64,000 nucleotides of DNA from Pseudomonas sp. LP_7_YM (GTDB lineage Bacteria; Pseudomonadota; Gammaproteobacteria; Pseudomonadales; Pseudomonadaceae), in contig NZ_SOCT01000001.1 of the NCBI RefSeq assembly GCF_004364435.1, positions 930,001 through 994,000 of the forward strand. The letters run 5' to 3'. This document shows positions 53,290 through 63,033 of the stretch, in pieces (position 1 is the stretch's first letter; each line of letters starts with the position of its first letter). The position numbers and the translations under genes were made by a program. The notes beneath the pieces were generated by a model. That model did not search any database. It was not told the origin of the DNA and worked only from the letters and a program-made list of their open reading frames with translations.

Positions 53290-54588
53290 ATGAAGCGGTT
53301 ACGTCTGCGCCCCCCTGCGGTGGTGCTCTTCATGCTGTGCGCCATGTATTTCATCACCTACCTGGATCGCGTCAACGTCAGCACTGCCGCAGTCGGTTTC
53401 GGTGCCGAATTCAACCTCAGCAAAACCCAGATCGGATTGGCATTTTCCGCCTTCGCCTATCCCTACCTGGTGTTCCAGATCATCGGGGGCTGGGTCAGCG
53501 ACCGCTTTGGCGCCAAACGCACGCTGGTGTTCTGCGGCCTGATCTGGGCGGCAGCCACGGTATTGACCGGCCTTGCGGCAGGCTTCGCTTCCCTGCTCGT
53601 GGCCCGCGTGCTGCTGGGGCTGGGTGAGGGAGCGACCTTTCCTGCAGCGACCGCAGCGATGTCGCGCTGGGTCGCCAAGGATCAACGCGGTTTCGCCCAA
53701 GGCATTACCCACGCATTTGCGCGGCTGGGCAATGCCCTGGCTCCGGCGGCGATGATCGCAGTCATGGCGGCGTATGGCTGGCGGGAATCGTTCTATGTGT
53801 GCGCAGGGATCAGCTTCGTCTGGGTCATGTTGTGGATGCGGGTATTCAACGAACACCCGAAGGATCACCCACGCATCACCGCACGGGAGCTTAACGTGTT
53901 GCCGCCCCCCAAGCCCAAGAGCAGAACCGGCCTGTCCTGGGGGCGTCTGTTCAAGCGCATGGTCCCGGTCACCGTCGTGTACTTCTGCTACGGCTGGACC
54001 CTGTGGCTGTTGCTCAGTTGGGTCCCGATGTACTTCATGAACATGGGACTGGACCTGAAAAACACAGCCATTTTCTCCTCGACCGTATTCTTCGGCGGCG
54101 TGGTCGGTGACACCCTCGGAGGGGTGATCAGCGACCGGATCTATAAACGCACGGGCGACCTGAACAAGGCCCGCAGCCGCATGGTTGCCACATGCCTGGC
54201 GCTGACCCTGGTCGCGCTGGTGCCGTTGATGTTCACCCACGACATGTACGTGTCGCTCGGTTGCCTGGCAGTGGCGTTCTTCTTCTCGGAAATGACCATT
54301 GGGCCGATGTGGGCCATCCCCATGGACATCGCTGCGGACCACTGCGGCACCGCCAGCGGCATGATGAACACCGGGTCCGCGATGGCCGCCATCGTCAGCC
54401 CGGTGGTGGCTGGGCTGTTGATCGACCGGTTCGGTAACTGGCAGCTGCCGTTTCTGGTCAGCATCGTGCTGCTGGCGATCGGCGTGATGCTGTCGTTCCG
54501 CATGCGCCCACAGAACAAGTTCAACTGCGGCGACGCCGTCAGTACTCAGCTGCCTGAACCGCCTGTGGCCGTCGTTGCCATCAAGTAA
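53290..54588 (+). CDS. MFS transporter, anion:cation symporter family
   Basis: The product has 432 residues and 12 helices. ITYLDRVNVSTAAVGFGAEF in helix 1 and GGWVSDRFGAKRTL (motif A) are typical of the ACS branch that imports organic anions. It lies 101 bp after the aminotransferase gene and is probably co-regulated with it. The substrate is likely the amino acid or acid used by that enzyme. Confidence 0.9.
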   Translation: MKRLRLRPPAVVLFMLCAMYFITYLDRVNVSTAAVGFGAEFNLSKTQIGLAFSAFAYPYLVFQIIGGWVSDRFGAKRTLVFCGLIWAAATVLTGLAAGFASLLVARVLLGLGEGATFPAATAAMSRWVAKDQRGFAQGITHAFARLGNALAPAAMIAVMAAYGWRESFYVCAGISFVWVMLWMRVFNEHPKDHPRITARELNVLPPPKPKSRTGLSWGRLFKRMVPVTVVYFCYGWTLWLLLSWVPMYFMNMGLDLKNTAIFSSTVFFGGVVGDTLGGVISDRIYKRTGDLNKARSRMVATCLALTLVALVPLMFTHDMYVSLGCLAVAFFFSEMTIGPMWAIPMDIAADHCGTASGMMNTGSAMAAIVSPVVAGLLIDRFGNWQLPFLVSIVLLAIGVMLSFRMRPQNKFNCGDAVSTQLPEPPVAVVAIK

Positions 54589-54636
54589 ACGAACCGTTGG
54601 CGCCGCAGCCGCTGGCACGCTGTGCGGCTACGCGCG

Positions 54637-55344
54637 TTACGCGTCCCCATCCCGCTTCCGAACCAGCCCCTCCAGTGTAAATCGCGCCTGGGTCAGCACC
54701 ACGTCCCGCACCAGCTCCATTTCCTTTTGATCAATCGCGGTCCACCCCAGCGCCTCCAGCAGCTTGAGTTTCTGTACCCTGAACGCGAGGCCCTGGGTGA
54801 ACAGTGCCATTGAGTGAATCACCGTGCGCTCGTCGTGGATCGCCAGTCCGGCCAGACGTGCGATCAGTTGGCGAACCACGTTGCCAATGCGTTTTTTGAA
54901 TCGATCCTCGAAGGCGGTGGTGGCGCTTTCAGGACACAGGCCCGCCTGGTGCCGGTCGAGGAATGCGCGCCAGGCGGTGGTCTGCGGGCTGTCCTGGATG
55001 GTCGCGACCACCGCGCCCAGTATGCCCAATGAAGCCGTTATCAACGCCTGATCAACGCTATCGGCGTCGTCCAGGGCTTGCTCCGCCGCTTCCACGGCTT
55101 CGCCCATTTTCTGCCACAGCAATGCGATCAGGTGCTCGACGCACGCCAGATAGATGCCTTCCTTGCCGTCGAAGTAGTACTGCAACGCAGGTGAATTGAC
55201 CCCGGCGGCGTTGGCGATGTCGCGGGTCGATGCGCCGTCGTAGCCTCGTTCGCCGAATACCGTTACGGCCGCTTCGATCAGTCGGGCGCGGGTTTCTTCA
55301 CCGCGCTGATAACCACCTTCGGCGGCAGGTTTGTGTCGTGCCAT
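54637..55344 (-). CDS. TetR family repressor of the efflux operon (CecR/YbiH-like)
   Basis: The protein has 235 residues with an HTH (ASTRDIANAAGVNSPALQYY) and a DUF1956-type C-terminal domain as in CecR. The start at 55344 follows AAGGGAGCTGCAC. It is divergent from a membrane-fusion/MFS/outer-membrane efflux operon, the standard position for its repressor. Confidence 0.9.
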   Translation of the reverse strand: MARHKPAAEGGYQRGEETRARLIEAAVTVFGERGYDGASTRDIANAAGVNSPALQYYFDGKEGIYLACVEHLIALLWQKMGEAVEAAEQALDDADSVDQALITASLGILGAVVATIQDSPQTTAWRAFLDRHQAGLCPESATTAFEDRFKKRIGNVVRQLIARLAGLAIHDERTVIHSMALFTQGLAFRVQKLKLLEALGWTAIDQKEMELVRDVVLTQARFTLEGLVRKRDGDA

Positions 55345-55383
55345 GTGCAGCTCCCTTTTAGTACCCGGGCAAAAATATACCCG

Positions 55384-55417
55384 TTGACAAAAATTCGCCA
55401 AAAAAGGAATTTATTCC
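55384..55417 (+). promoter_or_regulatory. Promoter region of the efflux operon with a palindrome
   Basis: TTGACA at 55384-55389 is followed by the perfect palindrome GGAATTTATTCC (55406-55417) over the expected -10 position. It is a candidate site for the divergent TetR protein. Confidence 0.45.
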
Positions 55418-55443
55418 GCCTGATATAAATTTGGAGCGACCTG

Positions 55444-56553
55444 ATGTCCGCTGCACACCCCTCCCCTCAGGTCCAGCCTGAAGAAACCGTTAACGGCCAG
55501 CGCGGCAAGGCTCGCCGGATATTGCTGATACTGGGCGTGGCTGCATTGCTGATTGGCCTGGGCTGGGGCATGTGGTGGTGGCTTACCGGCCGCTTCATCG
55601 AAACCACCGACGACGCTTATCTGCAGGCCGACAGCATCAGCGTCGCGCCGAAGATCAGCGGCTATGTCGGTGAGGTACTGGTGGCCGACAACCAGAGTGT
55701 CAAGCGTGGCGCCATTCTGGTTCGACTCGACGCCCGCAAATACCAGGCGGTCAGCGACGAAGCATCGGCGACCATCGCGGCGCGCAATGCTGATGTGTCC
55801 AAGGCCGAAGCCGACCTGGTGCAGCAGGATTCAACGATTGCCCAAGCGCGGGCGCAACTGCAAGGCGCACAAGCCGACGCCCGACACGCACAGGCTGAAG
55901 TGGCGCGCTATGCGCCGCTGGCTCGCTCTGGCGCCGAACCGGAAGAACGCCTGGCGCAACTGAACAACGAACTGGCTCAGGCCAGCAGCACCGTGGCGGC
56001 AAAACAGGCTGCCTTGCGCTCCAGCCAGACGCGTTACGGCACCTTGCAAGCGCAGCTCAAGCAAGCACAGGCGCAATTGGGCGTGGCGAAGGCCAGCGAG
56101 GCGCAGCGCCAGCTGGATGTCGACGATGCGGTGATCCGCAGCCCGCTCGATGGCCGTATCGCCGACCGTGGGGTGCGGGTAGGTCAGTACGTCCAGCCTG
56201 GCACCCGGCTATTGACCGTGGTGCCGGTGAGCGCGATTTATCTGACGGCCAATTACAAGGAAACCCAGATCGGCGACATGCGCGCTGGCCAGAAGGTGAC
56301 CGTGCATGTCGATGCACTGCCGGGGCGCGACCTGCAGGGTCACGTCGACAGCTTGGCGCCTGGCACTGGTGCCCAGTTCGCCCTTCTTCCGCCATCCAAT
56401 GCCACCGGCAACTTCACCAAGATCGTGCAACGCGTGCCGGTGCGCATCGCCCTGGACATCAACGACGACGTTCGTCAGGCGCTGGTTCCCGGCCTCTCTG
56501 CAACGGTGGACGTCGACGTGCGCAGCGGTGCGACGGATGCCAGCCATGGCTGA
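55444..56553 (+). CDS. HlyD/EmrA-family membrane fusion protein
   Basis: The product has 369 residues. One membrane helix (about residues 25-47, ILLILGVAALLIGLGWGMWW) anchors it, followed by the biotinyl-lipoyl motif (VAPKISGYVGEVLVADNQSV), a long alpha-hairpin rich in Ala and Gln (about 95-215), and the closing barrel. It bridges the MFS pump and the outer-membrane channel encoded by the next two genes. Its end overlaps the pump gene by eight bases. Confidence 0.92.
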   Translation: MSAAHPSPQVQPEETVNGQRGKARRILLILGVAALLIGLGWGMWWWLTGRFIETTDDAYLQADSISVAPKISGYVGEVLVADNQSVKRGAILVRLDARKYQAVSDEASATIAARNADVSKAEADLVQQDSTIAQARAQLQGAQADARHAQAEVARYAPLARSGAEPEERLAQLNNELAQASSTVAAKQAALRSSQTRYGTLQAQLKQAQAQLGVAKASEAQRQLDVDDAVIRSPLDGRIADRGVRVGQYVQPGTRLLTVVPVSAIYLTANYKETQIGDMRAGQKVTVHVDALPGRDLQGHVDSLAPGTGAQFALLPPSNATGNFTKIVQRVPVRIALDINDDVRQALVPGLSATVDVDVRSGATDASHG

Positions 56554-58126
56554 AGCGATGCTCAATGACGCACCCGCCGGCACGCCGCGCAATGCCTCGG
56601 TGACTGACTGGATCGCGGTCGCCGCAGGCTCATTGGGGGCCTTGCTGGCGACGCTGGATGTTTCGATTACCAACTCGGCGCTGCCGCAGATTCAGGGGCA
56701 AATCGGCGCGACGGGCACCGAGGGCACCTGGATCGCTACCGGTTACCTGATGTCGGAAATCGTCATGATCCCCCTCGCCGCCTGGCTAACCCGTGTGCTC
56801 GGCCTGCGCCGGTTTCTGATCGGCACCGCGCTGATGTTCACCTTTTTCTCACTGTTCTGCGGGTTATCGTCGAGCCTGGGGGCCATGATTGCCGGCCGCA
56901 TCGGTCAGGGATTTGCCGGCGGCGCGATGATTCCCACCGCGCAGACCATCGTTCGCACACGGCTTCCTCCTCATCAGCTGGCGATCGGCACCACCCTCTT
57001 CGGCATGACGGCGATTCTGGGGCCACTGATGGGGCCGGTGGTCGGCGGCTGGCTAACGGAGAACATCAACTGGCGCTGGTGCTTCTTTTTGAACCTGCCG
57101 GTCAGCGTCGCACTGATCACCCTGCTGCTTACGGGGCTTGCCCCCGAGCGGATGAATCTTGAGCGTTTCATCAAGGCCGACTGGCTCGGGATTATCGGGT
57201 TGGCGATGGGACTCAGTTCGCTGACGGTAGTGCTCGAAGAAGGTCAGCGCGAACACTGGTTCGACTCGCTGCTGATCATCTGGCTAAGCATCGCCATGCT
57301 GATCGGCTTCTTTCTCATCGCGCTCGGTCAGGTCCGCTCAAGCACGCCCATCCTGCGCCTGCAACTGGTGCTCAACAGCAGTTTTGGCAGTGTCTTGCTG
57401 ATTGCCACCGCAGTGGGTGCGGGACTGTACGGCACGGCCTATCTGGTGCCGCAGTTCCTGGGCATCCTCTCTGGCTACAACGCCGAACAGTCGGGTTCGA
57501 TCATGTTGCTGTCGGGTATTCCGGCGTTTCTGTTGATGCCGATCCTGCCGAAAATGCTGAGCCGCATTGACCTGAGGCTGATGGTCGGCGTGGGACTGCT
57601 GCTATATTGGGCCAGCTGCGTGCTGGACACCGAACTGACCGCTCAGAGCGTGGGCCATGATTTCGTGGCGTCGCAGTTGTTGCGTGGCGTCGCACAGATT
57701 CTGGTGATGATGCCGCTGAGCCAATTGTCCATGCGCGCGGTTCAGACCAAAGATGCAGGGGATGCTTCCGGGCTATACAACATGTCTCGCAACCTGGGTG
57801 GCACGTTGGGCCTTGCGCTGCTCGGGGTGCTGATGGACCGGCGCAGCCACTTCCACGACGACGTATTGCGCGAAGGCATCCTGGCCAACAGTCAATTGGC
57901 ACAGGATCACATGGCGAGCAGTACCGCGAGTTACCTGGCGCAGACTGGCGACCCCTCCACCGCGCAGTTGCAGGCCTTTACGCAACTGGCCAGCGATATT
58001 GCGCAGCAAGCCTCGGTGCTGGCCTACAACGACGCGTTCCATGTGCTGGGACTGGCCATGCTGGTGTGCCTTCCCCTGATCTTCATCCTGAAAACGCGCG
58101 CAGCGCAGGCAGGCTCACGAAAATGA
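56546..58126 (+). CDS. DHA2-family MFS multidrug exporter (EmrB-like)
   Basis: The product has 526 residues and 14 helices. TLDVSITNSALPQIQGQIG is the DHA2 helix-1 signature, RFLIGTALMF and PLMGPVVGGWL give motifs A and C. The start at 56546 lies inside the fusion-protein gene, and the stop overlaps the channel gene by four bases. It pumps drugs or toxic metabolites out through the tripartite complex. Confidence 0.92.
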   Translation: MAEAMLNDAPAGTPRNASVTDWIAVAAGSLGALLATLDVSITNSALPQIQGQIGATGTEGTWIATGYLMSEIVMIPLAAWLTRVLGLRRFLIGTALMFTFFSLFCGLSSSLGAMIAGRIGQGFAGGAMIPTAQTIVRTRLPPHQLAIGTTLFGMTAILGPLMGPVVGGWLTENINWRWCFFLNLPVSVALITLLLTGLAPERMNLERFIKADWLGIIGLAMGLSSLTVVLEEGQREHWFDSLLIIWLSIAMLIGFFLIALGQVRSSTPILRLQLVLNSSFGSVLLIATAVGAGLYGTAYLVPQFLGILSGYNAEQSGSIMLLSGIPAFLLMPILPKMLSRIDLRLMVGVGLLLYWASCVLDTELTAQSVGHDFVASQLLRGVAQILVMMPLSQLSMRAVQTKDAGDASGLYNMSRNLGGTLGLALLGVLMDRRSHFHDDVLREGILANSQLAQDHMASSTASYLAQTGDPSTAQLQAFTQLASDIAQQASVLAYNDAFHVLGLAMLVCLPLIFILKTRAAQAGSRK

Positions 58127-59544
58127 TTGCTCGCTCATTCCCGCTCTTTCTGCTGACCGCCGCTTTGCTATCGGCCTGTACCCTCGGCCCGGATTACCGG
58201 GGTGCACCCGACGTCGCGCCAACGACCCTGGCTGCCGGGCGTTTGCCCCATGCCGACGAGGCCGCGTCGAAGGCACCGGCAGTCGCGCAATGGTGGCAGT
58301 CGCTGGACGACGTGCAGCTCAACGAACTGGTCAGCCAGGCGATGCGCAACAGTCCGGATATCGCCACCGCGCAAGCACGGCTGAGGCAGTCGCGGACCAG
58401 TCTGAACAGCGCCAACGCCGACCTGATGCCCAAGATCAGCGGCGATTCAGCCATGCTCAAGCTTCGCTCCCCCGACACTTCTGCACTTGGCGGAAGCGGC
58501 GGCGGCCGTGGTCCATTGACGCTGTATCTGGCAGGCTTCGATGCCAGCTGGGAGGCCGATCTGTTCGGCGGCAACCGGCGCGCCATCGAAGCGGCGCAGG
58601 CAGAGGCGCAATCCTCTCAAGCCCGCTTGGCGGACGCGCAGGTTCAGCTGGCCGCCGAGGTGGTGCAGACCTATGCCGACCTGCGCGATCAGCAGGCGCG
58701 GCTGGCGCTGGTGGAGGCCAGTGTCGATATCGAAGAGCAGGCACTGGACCTTACTCAGCAACGTCGCAGTCGCGGCGTGGCCTCACAATTGCAGTTGGAG
58801 CAGGTGCTGACCCAGGCGGAAAACACCAGCGCCCAGCGCTTGCCGCTGCAAGCCTCCATTGTCGAATCGATGGACCAACTCGGGCTGCTGTGCGGTCTGG
58901 AGCCCGGCGAACTGGATGCCCGCCTGGAAACAGCGCGTCCCCTGCCGTCGATCCCTGCGCAGGTGCCGTTCGCCAACCCAACGGCGATTCTCAAGGCGCG
59001 CCCTGACATCCGCGTGGCCGAGCGCGCCCTGGCTTCCAGCAATGCGCAGATCGGTGAAAAGGAAGCCGACTGGTTCCCCAAACTCAGCCTCATGGGTGAT
59101 TTGTCGTTTTCCGCTGGCGACCCGGGCCACCTTGCACGCAAAGATAACGGCACCTGGCTGCTGCTGCCGCGGCTGACCTGGAACATCCTGGATTTCGGGC
59201 GTGTAGCGGCCAGCGTCGAGGGCGCCGAGGCCGGACGAGACGAAGCATTGGCGCAGTACAAGAGTGTGGTCTTGAGTGCACTGCGCGATGCCGACGTCGC
59301 CCTTGCCCGCTATGGCCATCAGCGGCAAAACGTCGTGCTGCTGCGCAATGTCGAGGCGTCAGCAGTACGCGCCGCCGATCTGACCCGGCAACGCTATCGC
59401 GCGGGCACTGCCAGCACCCTGGACTGGCTGGACGCCGAACGCACCCGATATCAGGCGCAGGAAAGCCGGATTTCAGGCGATGCAGCGCTGCTCAAGGACT
59501 TCGCCTCACTGCACAAATCGCTGGGGCTGGGCTGGACGTTGTGA
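58123..59544 (+). CDS. Outer-membrane efflux lipoprotein (NodT/OprM family)
   Basis: The precursor has 473 residues with a lipoprotein signal (LLTAALLSACTLGPDY, lipidated Cys19). Two repeats of the TolC-like fold are visible: ARLRQSRTSLNSANADLMPK in the first, and TAILKARPDIRVAERALASS with YRAGTASTLDWLDAERTRYQ in the second. It forms the outer-membrane channel for the EmrAB-like pump. It overlaps the pump gene by four bases. Confidence 0.93.
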   Translation: MIARSFPLFLLTAALLSACTLGPDYRGAPDVAPTTLAAGRLPHADEAASKAPAVAQWWQSLDDVQLNELVSQAMRNSPDIATAQARLRQSRTSLNSANADLMPKISGDSAMLKLRSPDTSALGGSGGGRGPLTLYLAGFDASWEADLFGGNRRAIEAAQAEAQSSQARLADAQVQLAAEVVQTYADLRDQQARLALVEASVDIEEQALDLTQQRRSRGVASQLQLEQVLTQAENTSAQRLPLQASIVESMDQLGLLCGLEPGELDARLETARPLPSIPAQVPFANPTAILKARPDIRVAERALASSNAQIGEKEADWFPKLSLMGDLSFSAGDPGHLARKDNGTWLLLPRLTWNILDFGRVAASVEGAEAGRDEALAQYKSVVLSALRDADVALARYGHQRQNVVLLRNVEASAVRAADLTRQRYRAGTASTLDWLDAERTRYQAQESRISGDAALLKDFASLHKSLGLGWTL

Positions 59545-59626
59545 CACTGCTCCTTGATTGCGCGCAAACAGAAGGCTGGCCCGAGCACCAAGTGGGAGAT
59601 CCCAGCACTCCCTGAAGTTGTGAAAC

Positions 59627-59657
59627 CTGTGGGAGGCATTCATTCGCGAAGCGGGGG
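59627..59657. repeat. REP-like element after the efflux operon
   Basis: CCTGTGGGAGGCATTCATTC followed by GCGAAGCGGGGG has the GTGGGAG core of Pseudomonas REP units. It lies in the convergent spacer between the efflux operon and sad. Confidence 0.55.
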
Positions 59658-59716
59658 TTCAACCGGTAAATATGCGTAAAAGTGCTGGTCTCTGGCGAGC
59701 CCAGCACTTGAGCCCC

Positions 59717-61108
59717 TTAACGCCGGTCCAGCCAGACCGTTTGTGCATTACAGAATTCGCGAATGCCGAAATGCGACAGTTCCCGACCGAAGCCACTCTT
59801 TTTCACCCCACCAATCGGCACACGTGCATCAGATGCGGTGTAGCCATTGATAAAGACTCCACCGGTCTCAAGCCGCGCCGCGACGTGACGGGCTTTTTCC
59901 ACATCCGCGCTCCACACACTGCCCGCCAGACCAAACTCGCTGTCGTTGGCCAGTTCCACAGCATGTTCGGCGTTACGGGCGGCAATCAGGGAAGCCACCG
60001 GGCCAAACAGCTCTTCCTTGAACGACGTCATGCCCGGGCGCACATCGGCAAGAATCGTCGGCGCGTAGTAATTGCCCTCACCTTCAATTTTTTCGCCGCC
60101 GTACAACAAGGTCGCGCCTTCGCTGAGGGTTTTGCTGACCTGTTCGTGCAGCTCGTCACGTAGGTCGTAACGGGCCATCGGGCCGAGGTAATTTTCCTCG
60201 ACGAGCGGATCGCCAATCTTGAGGGCCTTGACCGCCGCCACGAATTTCTCGGTGAACGCCGGCAGCACACTCTCTTCCACGATGATGCGCTTGGCCGCTA
60301 CGCAGATCTGCCCGCTGTTCTGATAACGACCGACCGTGGCCGCTTTTACTGCTTCATCCAGATCAGCGTCAGCCAGGACGATGAATGGATCGGAGCCACC
60401 CAGCTCCAGTACGCATTTCTTCAAGGCTGCCCCCGCCTGAGCGGCGATGGCAGAACCGGCGCGCACACTGCCGGTGACTGCAACGGCGGCGATTCTTGGA
60501 TCGGCGATGGCGCTGGAAACACCTTCGTTGCCCACGTTGATGACTTCGAACACGCCCTCCGGTAAGCCGGCTTCAGCCCAGGCATCGCGCAGCAGATAAG
60601 CGCTGCCCATCACATTAGGTGCGTGTTTGAGCACATAGGTGTTACCGGCGAGAATCATCGGGATCGCGCCGCGCATTACCTGCCAGATCGGAAAGTTCCA
60701 CGGCATCACTGCCAGGATAGGCCCCAGTGGCAGGAAATCGATCCAGGCCTTGTCGTTCTCCACCGAAGTCTTTTCCGAAGCGAGCATGGCCGGCCCGTTC
60801 TCGGCGTACCACTCACAGGTCGCCGCGGTCTTTTCCACTTCCCCACGGGACTGGGCAATCGGCTTGCCCATCTCGGCGGTCATCATCTGTGCCAGCGATT
60901 CAGCATTTTTACGCAGCGTTTTCGCAACCCTGCGCAGTTGTTCGGCACGCACGCTGACAGGCTCTTTGCGCCAAACGTTGAAACCTGCAGCAGCACGGCT
61001 CAGCGACTGTTCCAGATCGGCGGCTTGCTCGAAAGGATATTGCGCAAACACCTTGCCGGTTGCAGGGTTAAGCGAGATGGCATGAGTAGGAGATGCGTGT
61101 GGTGACAT
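59717..61108 (-). CDS. sad: NAD(P)-dependent succinate-semialdehyde dehydrogenase (Sad/YneI type)
   Basis: This 463-residue ALDH has catalytic Glu235 in LELGGSD and Cys269 in NSGQICVAA. The start at 61108 follows GAGGGCATTTCGTC. The frame stays open far upstream, but that part is antisense to the LysR gene. The short N-terminus and text such as WNFPIWQVMRGAIPMILAGN match E. coli YneI. It should oxidise succinate semialdehyde from putrescine or 4-aminobutyrate. It is divergent from a PtrR-like regulator, as in E. coli. Confidence 0.88.
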   Translation of the reverse strand: MSPHASPTHAISLNPATGKVFAQYPFEQAADLEQSLSRAAAGFNVWRKEPVSVRAEQLRRVAKTLRKNAESLAQMMTAEMGKPIAQSRGEVEKTAATCEWYAENGPAMLASEKTSVENDKAWIDFLPLGPILAVMPWNFPIWQVMRGAIPMILAGNTYVLKHAPNVMGSAYLLRDAWAEAGLPEGVFEVINVGNEGVSSAIADPRIAAVAVTGSVRAGSAIAAQAGAALKKCVLELGGSDPFIVLADADLDEAVKAATVGRYQNSGQICVAAKRIIVEESVLPAFTEKFVAAVKALKIGDPLVEENYLGPMARYDLRDELHEQVSKTLSEGATLLYGGEKIEGEGNYYAPTILADVRPGMTSFKEELFGPVASLIAARNAEHAVELANDSEFGLAGSVWSADVEKARHVAARLETGGVFINGYTASDARVPIGGVKKSGFGRELSHFGIREFCNAQTVWLDRR

Positions 61109-61258
61109 GACGAAATGCCCTCGAAAGTGATTGACCCTCACCACCGGGCGGAGACCCGTTGCTGAAGTGATGTGTCCACGATAGGCTTTCTCCCGACTTT
61201 TCGATAATGAATAATTATCAACAATACATTCTCTATTCGTGAAAGACAGAGGCAAACC

Positions 61259-62158
61259 ATGGACCTCACTCAACTTGAACTGTTTAGGGCCGTTGCCGAA
61301 GAAGGCAGCATCACCGCCGCCGCCCAGCGCCTGCATCGCGTGCCGTCGAACCTCACCACGCGGATCAAGCAGCTGGAGCAGGAATTGGGCGTCGATCTGT
61401 TCATCCGCGAAAAACTGCGTCTGCGCCTGTCGCCTACCGGCTGGACCTTCCTTGAGTACGCCCGACGCATTCTGGAACTGGTGGAGGAAGCCCGGCAGGC
61501 CACCTCCGGTTCCGAGCCACAGGGCGTGTTTTCCCTGGGTTCGATGGAAAGCACGGCAGCGGTGCGCATCCCTTCCCTGCTCGCCGAATTTCATCAGCGT
61601 TATCCCAAGGTCGAGTTGGACCTGTCGACCGGACCTTCCGGTGATATGATCGACGGCGTGCTCGCGGGACGGCTCAGCGCTGCGTTTGTCGATGGCCCGC
61701 TGCGCCATCCGGAGCTTGAGGGCATCGAACTGTTTGAAGAGGAAATGCTGCTGATCACCGCCGCCAGCCATGAGCCGGTGACCCGGGCCCAGGAAGTGAG
61801 CAGCAAGACGGTGTACGCCTTTCGTCAGAACTGCTCGTACAGGAAGCATTTCGAAGCCTGGTTCAAGGCCGACATGGCCACGCCCGGCAAGATTTTCGAA
61901 ATGGAGTCGTACCATGGCATGCTCGCCTGCGTCACCGCAGGCGCCGGTGTGGCGATGGTGCCGCGCAGCATGCTTGAAAGCATGCCGGGCAGCCGGAATG
62001 TGCACGCCTATCCGCTGAGCGAAGACTTTCGCTACCTGAACATTTGGCTGACCTGGCGGCGCGGCGTGCGCTCACCGGCCCTCCATGCGTTCATCGATCT
62101 GGTGCAGACGGCGGCCAAGCGTGACGTCGCGCCACGCCTGACAGGGTCAGCGGTTTAG
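61259..62158 (+). CDS. ptrR: LysR family regulator (PtrR/YneJ type)
   Basis: The protein has 299 residues, closely following YneJ/PtrR text as I remember it ([60 protein letters not shown]). It regulates the divergent sad gene in enterobacteria in response to putrescine metabolism. Its stop overlaps the convergent reductase gene by four bases. Confidence 0.87.
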   Translation: MDLTQLELFRAVAEEGSITAAAQRLHRVPSNLTTRIKQLEQELGVDLFIREKLRLRLSPTGWTFLEYARRILELVEEARQATSGSEPQGVFSLGSMESTAAVRIPSLLAEFHQRYPKVELDLSTGPSGDMIDGVLAGRLSAAFVDGPLRHPELEGIELFEEEMLLITAASHEPVTRAQEVSSKTVYAFRQNCSYRKHFEAWFKADMATPGKIFEMESYHGMLACVTAGAGVAMVPRSMLESMPGSRNVHAYPLSEDFRYLNIWLTWRRGVRSPALHAFIDLVQTAAKRDVAPRLTGSAV

Positions 62159-62841
62159 CGCTTTTTGTAGCGCAGCCAGACCGCACCGTCTTCCTGTACC
62201 TCGGCCGAGGACAGCGTCAGGTGGGCGGGTTGCTTCCAGGCCTGTGCCGGGACTTCAAAGGACGCTGGATGCTCGCCCCGCCCATCGATCAGCGGCAGGA
62301 TCAGCACACTGACTTCGTCCACCAGGCCGGCGTTGACGAACGAACCACTGACATGAGGACCGCCTTCGACAATCAGTCGCTTGCAGCCCAATTCCTTGCC
62401 CAGGATATCGACCACTTGCTTGAGATCGATATCGGTTTTACCGGCGAAGATGTAAGAGACACCGACCGACTGCAGATAAGCGAGGTAATCGTCTGAAACA
62501 CCCTCGGTCAGTACCTCGACCACATGGGAGTCCAACGCCTGGTTTTTCTTCCAGCCGACCTTGCCCTGTGGATCGATGGAAACCGCGTAGCTCTTGGCAT
62601 TACGCTCGACGAAGTGATGGGTTCGCGCGATGGGCGTTTTAGCTAGACCTTTGGGATAACCCTCGTCGTGAGCGATTTCCTGCATGGTCACCCGGCCACA
62701 GATCCACGCATCGAACTCGAAAGTCTGGGCCAGCTTCTCGTAAAGATCCCCGGCGGCTTTTTTGAACGGGCGATCCCAGCCGTCAGTAAGGGCGTGGCCG
62801 TCCAGTGACGACATCATGTGGCAAATGACATAAGGCTGCAT
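62155..62841 (-). CDS. RibD C-terminal/dihydrofolate reductase-like family protein
   Basis: The product has 228 residues with a DHFR-like fold: [20 protein letters not shown] at the start, [14 protein letters not shown], and [20 protein letters not shown] for NADPH binding. Such proteins are NADPH-dependent reductases of unknown substrate, related to RibD-C. The start at 62841 was taken because homology begins at PYVICHM. The spacer 62842-63033 holds nothing recognised. Confidence 0.87.
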   Translation of the reverse strand: MQPYVICHMMSSLDGHALTDGWDRPFKKAAGDLYEKLAQTFEFDAWICGRVTMQEIAHDEGYPKGLAKTPIARTHHFVERNAKSYAVSIDPQGKVGWKKNQALDSHVVEVLTEGVSDDYLAYLQSVGVSYIFAGKTDIDLKQVVDILGKELGCKRLIVEGGPHVSGSFVNAGLVDEVSVLILPLIDGRGEHPASFEVPAQAWKQPAHLTLSSAEVQEDGAVWLRYKKR

Positions 62842-63033
62842 GCTTGACTCCAAAGATGGATGAGCGATGTAGAACCGACCGGACCTGAGCGTCTATAGTT
62901 CAGCGCTTTTCGACAGCCCCAGCACCAGTCGGCGCAAGCTCGACAAGCTTTTTCATCGCCAATGCAACTGTGACCTCCTGCGCATACCGGGTGACACCGT
63001 GACAGGAAGCCACCAGCGGCATGGCCACTTTGT

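Noticed and set aside
53299..54618. Minus-strand frame of 439 residues opposite the MFS gene
   Set aside because: It is antisense, His/Gln-rich without domains, while the plus strand encodes a clear 12-helix transporter.
61109..62005. N-terminal extension of about 300 residues on the Sad dehydrogenase
   Set aside because: The open frame is antisense to the LysR gene. The ribosome site and family N-terminus place the start at 61108.
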